Positions 11,461 to 22,994 of a DNA stretch of 64,000 nucleotides are shown piece by piece. A program made the position numbers and the translations under genes. Under the pieces are notes generated by a model. That model was not told the DNA's origin. It did no database searches and saw only the letters and a list, made by a program, of their open reading frames with translations. Origin of the DNA: Microbotryum silenes-acaulis (Eukaryota > Basidiomycota > Microbotryomycetes > Microbotryales > Microbotryaceae); the NCBI GenBank assembly GCA_003665825.1, contig QPFY01000001.1, positions 861,001 to 925,000 of the forward strand. Direction: 5' to 3'. Within the stretch, counting starts at the first letter, position 1, and the number at the start of each line of letters is the position of its first letter.

Positions 11461-14036
11461 ATGTTACGGCTTCGACCGAGTACCAAATCGTCATCCCAAT
11501 CCTGGTCCAGGCTCCCTGTCACCGTCGAGCCTTCCTCTCTTCGTGGCTTCGCCAGCAGTCCTCGGAGCGGAGTACGCAACACGTCGATCACGCTCGGACA
11601 TGTTCGCGAAGCTCCCTCGCGACGAGCACCCAGCGCACTTCGCCGAATACCGACCCCCGTCGCTTTGTTGGGATGTACATGTCAACATCGACCTCGGTTG
11701 GATGATCGAGGAAGTTTAAGGGGTCTGAAGGATGTTGAAGGACGGAGGGGTTTCTTTGGACTCGGGGAGATCGTCGGCGTTATTACGAATGTGAGTAGAG
11801 TCAAGCCAGGACTTCGGCGGTCTCCAGGCTGCGATGCAGACGGAGCAAGGGTCGCACTGTTCTACAATGGAAGGATTGTCAAAGAAAACTCACGGCATTC
11901 TCATTCGGAATTCACTCACACCTTTCGATCTTGCTCATAGCCTTCGGAGGTGCTCAAAAGTCTGCGCGAGTCCAAGCAGCTTTTGGAGGAGGCTCGCCAG
12001 GAGATGCAGGAGAACAAGGAGAGGGAACAAAGTCAGTACTACAGATTTTTTATTTGTTTTTGGTTTGATTGTGATTATGATGTTGAAACCCCGTTCTTGA
12101 ACTTGCGTTCATTAACCAGTCCCAACAAGTCATACTTTTTCGCCCTTGCCCGGGTTCTATGATCGGCCGAAAGAGATCCAAGCACTTGAGCGAGCTTTGG
12201 GTTCTGTGCCTGTGGGTCGAGGGGTACCATGATCCGGCATTGTGGAATAGACTTCTGAGGGGATAGACCGTACCCACAGTCCTTCACGGTCCTCTTCGGC
12301 GCCTCGTCGGTCGGCAAAACGGCGTTGCTACGCCAAGTCCTCTCCCAGGAGCAATACCACTGCATCCACTTTGACTTGAGGATAGCCGGATTCGCCGACC
12401 TGCAGAGTTTGTACTTCTCTCTCGCTCAACAGATGGAAGGATACTTTGGCGCCTTGCCCGAGATGATGGGCGCGGAATGGGGTTGGGGCGTTTTCGAAAA
12501 GGAGAGCTGGGCTTTCAAAGTACGTCGTCGCAGAGTCGCCGTCTCGAGTCGTTGGAATGGACACTGACGAGGCCGCGGCTTTGCATGTGGTACAGCATGA
12601 TCGACTAGCGATCGAGAATCGCGTCTCCAAAGGCGGGGTCGTCAAGACTTCCGATATCGCGCACCTGATGGAACTGTTCCAATCTGCGCTGCTCAAGTAT
12701 TGGCAATTCGATCCCATGTCCGATGCTAGGCGAGCCGAGCTGGAACAAGATCAGAAAGGGAAGGGCGAGGACAAAGGAAAGGGAGGGTCGAAGAAGGGGG
12801 ATAAGAACTCTCGGAGGTCGACGAGGAAGTATACGGATACGACCGAGGCCAAGATGCGACAAGGGGCCGTACGGGAGACGGACAAGAAGGAGGAAATCGA
12901 CGTACTAGCTGCTCGGTCGATTGAAGAGCAGAAGAAGAAGAATGAGGGGGAGAAGGAGGTTCAAAGCTCAGAAGGGACCAGTCAGGAGGGTGAGGAGGAA
13001 GTCGAGGAGCCCAAGCCGCCGCCGAAGAAGGTGCCGGTGCTGTTCTTGGATGAAGCGCACAAGGTACGTTTCCTCGGCTCACTTCCGCACCTCCCTACCT
13101 TGGATACTGATAAAGTATCTAATTACCTACCTACAGCTCCCAGCGCTGATTAAGACCGATCCCGACGCGATGAAAAGCCTGCTCGACTCCATGTTGGTGC
13201 TGACGAAGCAAGACCGCTTATGCCACGTCATCCATGCGACTTCGGACCCGTTCTACATGCACTGGCTTCGTCAGCTCAACGTTATGCAACATTGCAACAT
13301 CCTATCCATCGGTGACTGCTCCAAAGAAGAAGCGCGAGCGTTCCATGAGGAGGTGCTGCTGCCCCACGTACCAGACAATCTACACAGTGGCTTCGCGTTC
13401 GAGACGCTTTACGAAGTTTTTGGAGGCAAACTCGCGCACCTTAGCGATTACACGGCCGAATACATCAACAGCGATGGCAAGATCAAGCCCGAGCTATCGT
13501 CGCATTTCCTTCAAGCCCACTCGCTACTCAACCTCCAACTCATTCACTCCTTGCCTATGACCGATTCCGCTGCACCCAACGTCGAGTCTGCGAATCAAGG
13601 TGGATCCGGCTTCTCAATCTACTCCCCTCTCGTGCAAGCTTCACCTCACGCCGCATCTTCCCCTTTCAACTCGGACCCATCCAGTCAACTCGCCGCAGCG
13701 GGTGCATCAGGTGCAGCAGGTTCCGGCTCGGACTTCTCGACTCAATCACTTTTGCTCGTCATGACACGCCTGAGAAAGAGGTTCGAACTGCCTTACTTCC
13801 CTCTGTGTCGTGAGTTGGGGGCTCGTGCGGTGGATGGGATGGTACGAGGTCGTGTTCTGGAATTGAGGTGGTCGAGGACGATCACGGAGGAGAGGACGGG
13901 GGCGGCGGAGGAGCGGGTCAAGAGGGGCGGGGTACAAGGTCCTGTCGTAGTAGCGACGACTCCTGTTTTGCATCATGCCATGGCCGCGGTGTTGGATGAG
14001 TATAAGGAGGAGGGGAAGGAGGTCCCAGAAGCTTAG
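11461..14036 (+). CDS. P-loop ATPase (ATPase_2/STAND-like), probably mitochondrial
   Basis: Six exons, 11461-11790, 11941-12031, 12120-12211, 12280-12519, 12596-13063 and 13137-14036, give 706 residues with frame kept throughout. The N-terminus (MLRLRPSTKSSSQSWSRL and following) is rich in Arg and Ser and almost free of acidic residues, as in a mitochondrial presequence. A linker with FYDRPKEIQALERAL leads into Walker A GASSVGKT (exon 4), then the FDLR segment. A Lys/Glu-rich insert of about 120 residues separates this from the Walker B VLFLDEAHK (end of exon 5). The C-terminal exon carries DRLCHVIHATSDPFY and a helical region. The arrangement fits the archaeal-type ATPase_2 domain found in fungal P-loop proteins of unknown role. 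Substrate and partners are unknown; mitochondrial location is inferred from the presequence only. Confidence 0.75.
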
Positions 14037-14220
14037 CCATGTCATCATCGTAGTTATAACTCGTAGGGTCAGTCTGGATTTCATGCTGTGGTTGTATATG
14101 CACGAACTAGGGGAAAGAGCGAGATAAAGGGAGAAAAGGCAAATTACATGTCTACGTCAATCGATCCTTCGCTCAATAGAGCCTGTCTTCGGTAAGAGGA
14201 TCGCGGCGAGAACGACCCGA

Positions 14221-16565
14221 TCATTGCTCATACTCTGGCCCATCGTCCTCCTCATCCCTCTTAGCGACACCCATTCGAATCCTCGCGTTCTCCGACTCGA
14301 GCCTCCAATCCAACCTCAGGATGACCCAAGTCGTCAATGTTGCCGTCCCCGTCAACGCCGCCGTCAAACCCAACCACAAACCCTTCAAGCCCATCTTCGG
14401 TCCGGCGAACGTCAAAGCCATTCCCAGAGGTAGTCCCACGACGTAGTAAGAAATGAGGTTGAGCACGGCGCCTAACGTTGCTTTACCCGCTCCCCGTAAG
14501 AGACCGGCCATGGCGCCCGAGATACCATCGGAGAGTTGGAAAGCGGCGACGAGGCCGAGTACGGAGGCGACGACTTCGATGACTTCCTTCTCGGAAGAGA
14601 AGAGCAGGCCCCAGCGGTGGCGGAAGACGACGAGGAGGAGCGAGTTGATGCCGGCGACCCCGATAGCGAGCTGTAAGGGATACCGAAAGACAGCAAGGGG
14701 TCAGGGGCGATATCGGCCGGGTTCAGACATCAGCGGATCTGACTAACCGTCATGGTCGCATAGGAGGTCATTCGAGCCGTGTCAGGTCGTTGAGCACCGA
14801 GGAGATCTAGGTATCAAAGTGATGTCAGCTTCGCGGTATTCATATTCGAAGAGAGACGCATGCCACTCACTTCCAGCACGGACGGCGGCGGCTACGGAGA
14901 GTGCGTAGGGGATTTGGTAAAATAAAGAAGCACTCGTAACTGCGTGGAGATCGAATCAGAATCAGAAATTGCAGATTCACTAAGACCCGGTCCACTGTCA
15001 GGAACTCACGAAGCACGGATTGAGCCGCCAAGGCTGTCGGCCCAAGGAAGGACGAGGCCAACCCCACGATTTCCCAAGACCACCATTCCGAAACGACCGC
15101 CGCTGAACCGGCCAGCCCAAGGGTGATGTTGAGGCCCAAGTCATGGAAGACCTCCTTCGAGAAGCCGCCCCATGCATCACGAGGAGCTGCAAGGACGGCG
15201 TAGACGACGGACACGATGAACATGACGTTCATCGAGATCGCGGTCGAAATCGGCGCGCCGATGAAGCCGAGTCGAATGGAATCGGGTCCCCAGACGAGCA
15301 AGTAGTTGAGAAGGACGTTAAGGGGCGCGGCGATGATCAAAGTCACAACGGGGGCGACCATCATTCCTTGTGCTTGCAACCATCGTCTAATGCACTCGAA
15401 GCCGGCATAGCCGGGCAGGCCGAACGAAAGGGCTCGAAGGTAGGTCGAGGCTCGCTCGGCGACCTTGGGATCCTGTCGGAGAGCTAGGAGAAGGCCTTCG
15501 GCATTCCAAAAGATGATCACTTGCGGGATGACGAGGATCATGAGGATGAAGAACGTCCTCAGGGCGTACAGGGATGTCATGCGAGGGTTTGACGTGTAGG
15601 CTTGGGGGCAGAGCGTGTCGAGGGCCGTGCAGAAGCCCTGAATGAGGGACAGGGCCACGACGTTCGAAGTCATGGACGCGATCGAAGCCGCCGCGAGTTC
15701 GACCGTGCCAATGTGCCCGACCGAAACGACGGTGACGACGAGGAGCGAGTACTCGAGAAAATGGGTGCCCGCAATCGGCACAGCGTAGCTGATGAGAACC
15801 TTGATCTCGTGACAGAACGCGGCGCGCGCCTTTTGCCCATCCTCCGGCAGGGGCACATTAACCAGAGTCGATGCACCGGCGCTGCCGAGCAAAGGAGTGT
15901 GTTCGGTCGCCGTCGGTGCTGTCGGCGCATGCGGCGCTGGAGCTATACTCATCGATTTTGACAAATCGACGGCCACCGTTCCCGAGGTCGCAGCGGCGGT
16001 CAACGTCCGCGAGTGTGATCGTTCAGGCTCATCCTCGAGGAATACAGGTCCGAGTCCATCCCGGTTCCTCTTGTCTCCACCGAGGCCCATCACTCCGTCG
16101 CGGAGTTCGTCGTCCTCTTCGCCGACGGTGGATTCGCGAGTCGGACTGAGCCTGGAGCCGCCGAGCGAGTAGATGGACGCCCTCGAAGTTTTACCGCTCG
16201 AGCCTCGTCTCTGACGACCCCTGCCCCTGTAAGCATCGTCCTGTTCGTCGCTATGTGTAGACTGGTCGTCGACTATGTGGCCGCCGTTGTTGGCGCTCGG
16301 GCGGCGGGCAGTGGACGATCCGGCTGGTCCGAAGGGGAGAGAGGGATCGCCGCTCGGTGGGGGCTGCAGCGTCGTATCGCCGCGCAGTGCAGCGCGTTGC
16401 AGGAATGAGACATCGCCCTTGAACGAGGCGGGTGAGGTTCCGGGATGGCCGCTGCAGCAGTTGGGAACGGACGAGAGGAGAGCAACGGCAGGGCGCGGAA
16501 ATAGAGGTGGTCATCAGTCCCAAGGCCGCTCAGGGTCAAAATCCACGATGTACTCACGCAAACAT
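14221..16565 (-). CDS. MATE family multidrug/toxic compound extrusion transporter
   Basis: A multi-pass MATE antiporter that would export cationic or organic compounds in exchange for protons or sodium. The body matches the family well: VGHIGTVELAAASIAS, GFCTALDTLCPQAY, ECIRRWLQAQG, LNVLLNYLLVW, then after introns LFYQIPYALSVAAAVRAG and AMAGLLRGAGK. The start is placed at 16565: an 8-nt first exon (ATGTTTGC, 16565-16558) spliced to 16451 gives M-F-A-G-H-P-G-T-S-P and opens a disordered N-terminal tail of about 180 residues. That tail contains EHTPLL, an acidic-dileucine type signal that in yeast directs cargo to the vacuole; vacuolar location is therefore a reasonable inference. Introns interrupt the C-terminal third near 15010-14950, 14870-14810 and 14750-14670. 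The last exon ends at 14221. Confidence 0.88.
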
Positions 16566-16866
16566 GGTGCTACTGAATCCTAACGGGGTGAGTTGTGCAA
16601 TCCGTCTACTGTATGCGAGATCTTAGGCCCTCGTTGTAGTTGTGCTGGAGGCTGTAATGCGCCGGCGTGTGCGGAAGGCGGAACGCACGCCGAAGAGGTG
16701 CTGGAGAGTGAAGCACAGGAGGTCGATACGAGCTGGAAATTCACAGATGGAGGTTGTGATGGTGGTACGTAGGGGCGAGTCGTTTGGCTGTGCGAACGCA
16801 ATGAAGTCGGGAAAACGAGTGCGAAACATCCGCCTGGCACGGCCAGCAGCGTCATCGCGCCCCTTC

Positions 16867-18544
16867 TCAGCATGGCAGCAGCCTCCCATGGGCACGGACC
16901 TCTTGGTTAACTTCGTACGGGCGTCGGGAAGCCAAGACAAGAACCGCTGACTCTAGGATTTTCAGTCGGCACAACGAGGTGCAAACATAATAATAATGAA
17001 GATAAGCAAGCGAGATCTGAGACACGAAGATAAGAGCGCAGTCCAATATGTCGAGATGCCGGGAAGCCTTGCGGCGCCGCCGCTCCATCACCATGGCACT
17101 GCAATACGTTTCGTCTCGGCGTCCTTGCAGTCTGCTAGGTAATTTGATTCTCGAGCAAGCTGGATCACACTTCCAAGGCAGGACGAGAGCCCGGTTGGGT
17201 AGTCTCGCGCTCCGCCTGAGATACTTGATGACTGTCGACTTCGTGCTTTTGACCGCTCGTCGCCTTGACCCCTGAATCAACCGAGCATCGCGTCCGACCT
17301 CGGCCGGAGCTGGTGGATCCTTTCTATATCGTTAGAATCCGTCAACAGTTCCTGAGCATTCGAAGCATACCCACCTATGTACAGCAGGAGCCAAGTCGAG
17401 GATGAACGTGCAAAGAAAGAAGTCGAAGAGGAAGGCAACGATCCATTCGAACGTTGCCGAGGCCGATTCGACCCTGTTGCATCGAGGAGAGGGGGCTCGA
17501 GTATTGGGCTCGGTAAAACATGCGCCGAAGAGGACTGCGAAGCTCAAGGTGCATGCCAAGGCGATAACAAGAATCACCAATTTGATTCGCCCACTGCGTT
17601 TTAGCCCCTGTCCGTGGCCATCGTGACTACCTTCGTCGCTTTTGCTATGGTCGGCATCCGCGTCTTGCGAGAGTAGACTGCCAAGCCGGCGCACTTGGAT
17701 GGTTTGACAGATCGAGGAGGCTGCCATGCACAGCACAAAAACCAAGGTGGACGCCCAGTGAGCGGCCGCGTGGCGATAGACATCACAGATACTGCCAGTC
17801 AACAATCGTTAGTCAGCGCTTTATGGCGAATGGAACCGAATCGGCGATGCAAAGGCTCACGAAATCAACAAGAGTGCAGAACCTCCAAAAAACCCAAACA
17901 CGCAAGAAAAGACACCATATCGCACGATGTCTGGTCTCGAGGATCCGGGAATACGACGTGTGTGTCTTAGCCAACGCTCGAGGAGCAGCGTCGCGGAGTA
18001 AAAGACCGCGGTGAGAGTACAGCCGGGGATGAAGAGGTTCTCGTGAAATGAGCCGACTTGGCTCATGTAGGCTGAAAGGGGAGGCTCCCAAGTTGTCATC
18101 GGGTTTTATTCAATCGTGCGGTTCTTTTCGCAGAGCATGCTTACCGATCGTCGTCTGTGTCGTTTGACGGTGGAATGCAGGTGGTAAGTATCCGCCGCTT
18201 CCGGCCGTGCCGTCCGGATAAACTGGACCAAGCAGGGCTTACGAAGCTGACCGTGACATGGTCGTCTAAGATCCACAACAGCAACAAACCCAACTGGGAA
18301 CGCATGGACACCAGTCGGAGAGGGTTACAACTCGTCAGGGTATCCATGATGATAGTGTGTCAAGCATCACCCGTCACATGTCCTCTGCACCTACTATGGT
18401 TGCGAGCCAGGACGCGACCGCGAGTGCGGGAACGACCCAATAATGACCCCTGAAGAGCACTGGGCGATCGGACAAGGGCATAAGCCCGTGCTATTCCCCC
18501 GATAACCAGTGTCGCCTGCGAGTCGACAACATGCTCAACTCACT
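16867..18544 (-). CDS. FRAG1/DRAM/Sfk1-type membrane protein, paralog A
   Basis: Six-pass membrane protein of the FRAG1/DRAM/Sfk1 family (yeast Sfk1 works with the PI4-kinase Stt4 at the plasma membrane). Exons: 18544 (only the A of ATG), 18459-18395, 18293-18252, 18154-18145 (10 nt), 18071-17861, 17791-17375 and 17323 onward. Joined, they read MLFRGHYWVVPALAVASW, LGLLLLWILDDHVT, TTIAYMSQVGSFHENLFIPG, LERWLRHTRRIPG, AHWASTLVFVLCM and FEWIVAFLFDFFLCTFILDL, which parallels paralog B (22995-24458) exon for exon; the exon coding FIPG is 211 nt in both. The last exon is open to 16867 and would add about 150 basic residues unlike paralog B, so the true 3' end is uncertain. Confidence 0.75.
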
Positions 18545-20186
18545 CGTAATTCAACGAACAAGTGAGTGCGGTGCGTTTGTTGACGGGTAATAAGCGAAAG
18601 AGGACGCGTGTGAGTCTGTAGTATCACGCGGTAAGCATGTAGCTCGGATATGATGCCCGCGGGCTATCCGGGGGAAAAGGGGCCGCAAGGCAGGAAATAG
18701 GAGAACCCTTCGTCAGGCCGGCGGCGGTGCAGAGCGACATCGCCCGAGGGCGGTTGTTCGGTGCCGTTCAACTTCAAGGGCGTGCACCACATTGTTGTCG
18801 GTGACGGCGAAGTTCGTCGGGGGGAACAGTCACCGCCTATCGTACTCGGTGTCAGTGATAATACAAGAGAACCGTGTGAGCTTGATCACCCTTCTCGAGT
18901 GTCGGAGGTCTGACCCCTGGGCATTGGCCATCCAAAGTGCGCGGGGGGCGGCGATTCGGGAGCAAACCGAGTGCAACCGACCGGCTTCGAGAAAGGAGAC
19001 GAGTCCAGGCAAGCTGCGAGTGGAGGCGCCTGCTTTCGGTATCAAGTCATATCGCCGAAAAGTAGGGCTGGGTTATTACTCTATTACTCTAACTAGTAAA
19101 AAAAAGTGTAAGTTAAGGAATGTACCTAAAATTAACGCGCCCCCGGAGGGGGCGACGGGTCCCTGAACCTCGGACGGAGCAACACCGACTGACAACGTCA
19201 GCTAGTATCACTAAGAACGTGCCATGGATCGCGCATGCAGCACAGAGTTCGCGAGTCAGTTCAATTTACATGAATGAGTCGCGTAAGTATGTACCAAACG
19301 TAAAGGGACATTGCAGACAAGAAGGGATCGAGCCAGAGCCGGGGTGTAAATGCATAAGTTGAGATCACTCGACATCGCCCATGTCACAGTCCAAGTCGTG
19401 TGTTTGCATGTGGTCGTCAGCGCCGGGCCGAGGGACCGACATCGGGCGTTCACCGAAGTTGGCTATGAGAAGTGGTTTCAGTTGACGCTGAGAGATCGAA
19501 ACTTCAGGGAGCGACTTACGTTTTTTGGGAGGGGCAAGGTCAATGTCAAGATGGGCGTCGGTAATGGACCTCTTGACCGGTGATAGCTTTTTCTTCGGCG
19601 ACGGTGGGCGGTCGGTGAGAAGAGGGGAACGAGGCTGTAATGATGACCATGCCGTAGAATTGTCAGATCAGCTTAGCTATACAGGAATTTAGTTGATTGT
19701 ACGGTTGACTTGCGTGAAGAGGGGTTTGTTCCTGGCCATGTACCCGGATCCGATGCGGCACGAACTGAAAGCGAGCGTGTTGGGCCTGTCTCGCCTGGTT
19801 GAAGTACGTGCGTGCTTGGACGAAACATAGCATTCCCACGACGTCGCCCTCTTGAAGAATTGTGTGGCAAAATTCGTTGTCAAGGATGTCAACGACAAGT
19901 CTCTACATTAGGATCCGAGTTCGAAGACGAAGGAAGGACGGTATTGGATTTGGAGGGTTGGCTTGTTCTTGACTCTGAAGATATGACTAAATGGAAGAAT
20001 GGCAGGATGTTTCTACTCGACTGGGATCGCCATCTTACCCTGGCTGCAGTTAATTGGGCCCGCCATCTAATTGGGGGGGCGGGGCATATCTAGCAGATTG
20101 TTTAGCACTTGGGCAACACCTCGTCTCTTTCTCTCTTCATTCGCTCTCGCATTGAAGACTGATTGAAGTGTCGTTCAGGTATGTTG
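18545..20186. other. Accessory spacer with repeats, no supported gene
   Basis: No gene could be supported. A motif TAGGGCTGGGTTATTACT at about 19064-19082 resembles the terminal repeat of the hAT-type element at 59370 and may be a transposon remnant. A stretch on the minus strand at about 19700-19900 has a weakly protein-like frame without motif. A 40-bp direct repeat starts at 20139. Confidence 0.4.
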
Positions 20187-20242
20187 TCAATTCATATTCC
20201 TAATTCGCTCTCGCATTGAAGACTGACTGAAGTGTCGTTCAG
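20139..20242 (+). repeat. 40-bp direct repeat, two copies 64 bp apart
   Basis: The copies occupy 20139-20178 and 20203-20242 and begin ATTCGCTCTCGCATTGAAGA; one mismatch was found (GATT against GACT). They look like a short tandem duplication with a 24-bp spacer. Confidence 0.85.
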
Positions 20243-21226
20243 ATTTATATAAGCGAGATACATAGCGGATCACCCCCCAGCAACAATAAAGGAGATCGTC
20301 GGCCACCTTGACTGGCAAGGGTGTTGGCAAGAATTTGGGGCAAGGCTTGCCCTCGTACTGTTTCTCCGCCAATTCCGCCCAGAACTTCCAGTATTCGCCG
20401 TGTGGCCAGTTGCGAGTGGCAGCCCACTCCGGCCAAGGCGGTAAATTGATTGTTTTCGACAGATCCTTGCCGGTTACATATTCGTAGTACCTGACAATAG
20501 GATGAGTTGCAGTCAGTATGTACTGCATTGACGAGGAATCGATGAAATGGGAACTAACTGGCTTGAAGTCACCACCTGATGATGCACATAGACCTTCCTT
20601 GGGCCGCGAGACGGCTTGGCTAGGCGTGGTGAAAGTGTCCACCGCTGAGACATGGGAATCAAAGGGCATGGAGTGTCAGTATTCCCCCACAGATCTTTCA
20701 CAGTGGGAAGAGCGTTGGAACGCACGATTAGATGACTTCTTGTCCTTGGCCCAAACGGTATCTGCTTGGTCGAGGAATTTGGTTTTGATGCGCTCAAGGC
20801 TGTGAGATACCTCGTCATCGGTGGCGAGGAGCTCGAGACCGAATTCCCGGATGTGGAGGTCAGGTCTCGGGGTCATGCTACGGCGAGGCGAAATAGAAGC
20901 ATCGATGAGAAAAGGACAAAAGAGAAATTATGGGGTCGACCGGAGACGTACTTCTTCGGGACTTTTCCCTGTAATGGATCCATGGAGAAGATCTTTCCAA
21001 GGAGCCAGACGCCTTGGAGCGGGGCTTGCCAAGGCGTGGGGATCCATGAGCTCAACCTCGCTTCCAAAGACTTGGAAGCGCTACTCGTCGTCGATGAGAG
21101 CATTCCCGAAACGGCGGAAGCAACTGATGACCCCGCTGCAGAGATCGACGACGTCGCAGCTGTCGTCGGCGTCGTCGCCGTTTGGAAGATGGAAGGCACT
21201 CGAGAAGAAGTTGTCGATGTAGACAA
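20216..21226 (-). pseudogene. Hypothetical minus-strand locus, probably decayed
   Basis: Several minus-strand frames read like protein and can be joined by plausible introns. A Ser/Thr-rich segment ends ...WIPTPWQAPLQG, DPLQGKVPKK; a GTACGT donor then joins to MTPRPDLHIREFGLELLATD and AKDKKSSN; later come VRYYEYVTGKDLSKTINL, PPWPEWAATRNWPHGEYWKF and DDLLYCCWGVIRYV. The Ser/Thr-rich frame stays open upstream to about 21420 but I found no ATG before a methionine near 21103. I do not recognise the family. It may be a decayed gene, or a real gene whose first exon I could not place. Confidence 0.3.
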
Positions 21227-21429
21227 GGAAGAAGAGGTCGTCGAAACGCCCGTTGATCTAGCCGTAGGTGCTGGTGCTGAGGATGGTCCAGCGAGAGTAT
21301 CAAGGAAAGTCTTCTTCGTTGGCTGGAAGACGTTCTCGTTGCGTACGGGGACGCTCGAGGCGGAATGACTTGAGGTCAGAGTCGAGGTTGATGGACTCGA
21401 TGTTGTGGACGGCGGGCCTGCGAGACCGA

Positions 21430-22994
21430 GTTTTTATCGTCAGCCTGTGTAATTGGCGCCTACCGCAGCACCACACAAACTCACTCTGCACCTTGCCTCT
21501 CCCCTTTGCCCTTTGCAAACCCGCGCCACTCCCTCTAACCTTTTCTTTTCCTCTCCCACTCTCACCGAATTTTGTGACACTCAGTCAAGGAGAAACCCTC
21601 GCCACTATGCCCCGGTCCTAAGGTCGCCAGGGAGGGCCAAGCCCTAAGTGAAAAATAGTTTATCTGCTGTCTTTCGTCATTATACCGTTTAATTCTCCTG
21701 CTATTTGGAATCATCCCGTTAATTTAACGGGATCCCACTGGTTGGCCTTAAACTTAAATGAACCAAAACGTCTTAAAAAGTGCAAAAAGTGCGATTCCAG
21801 GAAAACACCCTTTAGTTTTGAAGCTGAGAACCCCTTGCGCCGAGTTTGGATCGTCCGCCGCGCCTGTGAACTTGTCGCGATTGCCAAATTTCCCCAGCAA
21901 GAGCGAGGTGGGTGGTCACGGTGGTGACGACGTCCATCTTCACGTAGATACTAGCCCCACTCAAAAAAACCCGTAGAGAAAGCGCCCCGAACCAGGTTCT
22001 GACAAGGTGTGCAATTGCTTTTGGCGTCTTCCGGTAACACTTTGTAAAGTAACGATTTTTGGGCCTTTGTTACAATTTTTCGGTATTTACGGTTGTGTTG
22101 TAATCGTTAATATGGTTTCAATGACAGCATAATCGTGTTAAGGCTGTTTCGGTGATTGGTTCCAAAAGTTCTGACGAGAATCGGCGGTGGCGACAAAGCT
22201 TCCAGATCGAGTGAAAAAGGAGAACACGTAACTCGACCAGTCGACGCTCCGAGCGGGCCACGAGCGGGGGCATTCGAAGTCGGGGGAAGCAGGGTGAGGA
22301 GCCGGAGAACGAGCGGTCCAACTTGAAAGATGCCGAGCGAGCGGGCACTGCAGCCGACTGAAATGCCACTGCAGACACTCGGGTGAGGTACTACGGCATG
22401 CAATATTTGGACCGATTATCGACGTGGACGTGGTTTGGGAGGCAAGTTGTTGACCTGGGTGGAGGGATCCCAGGGAGATGCAATGGGCAATATGCTCGGC
22501 ATTCGAGTGCAGTGAGCCCTCCCAAACTGAATACGGAACGGTCAGTACTTTGCTACGTGCACCTTGGGGTCCCACAAACATCCCCTGCCACTGTTCGACT
22601 CGGAGCTTGAAACAAGAGGGAGCTTGGTGAGGTTCGGATGTACTTTTTTTCGACAATTTCATTGGTTGTCTTTGGGAGCAAGGACGCTGCGAAACCGTCG
22701 CCAATCGGCTCACTGCGCGGTTTCGAAGCCTCTCGCGTTCACGATTCCATTGGTGTCGACAGTAATTCGTATATGATATGATGCACTATAAGTGTTTGCA
22801 TTCCAGAAGAATCTAAAGAGAGAGAACGACATCGGAGCAGGACGGACCGAGCCGCCGGCATTATATAACAGCGTCGAAGAATTAACGTGTAGGGGAGATT
22901 AGATATAGGAGGAGGCCGGGGTCCGAAATAGACAATTCGGAAATGCCCGGGTTTGAGACAGGTTTTCGAAGTTTCCTCAGACGTTTAGATGTGT
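21430..22994. other. AT-richer spacer, no supported gene
   Basis: Lies between the decayed locus and Sfk1-like paralog B. 21640-22110 is noticeably richer in A and T than the rest of the window and holds a short palindrome (CCCGTTAATTTAACGGG near 21716). The long minus frame at 22138-22713 has no recognisable motif and was not accepted. Likely old inserted or non-coding DNA. Confidence 0.4.

Noticed and set aside
22138..22713. 192-codon minus-strand frame
   Set aside because: No motif, Cys/Ser-rich random composition, no splice logic, in an AT-richer spacer.
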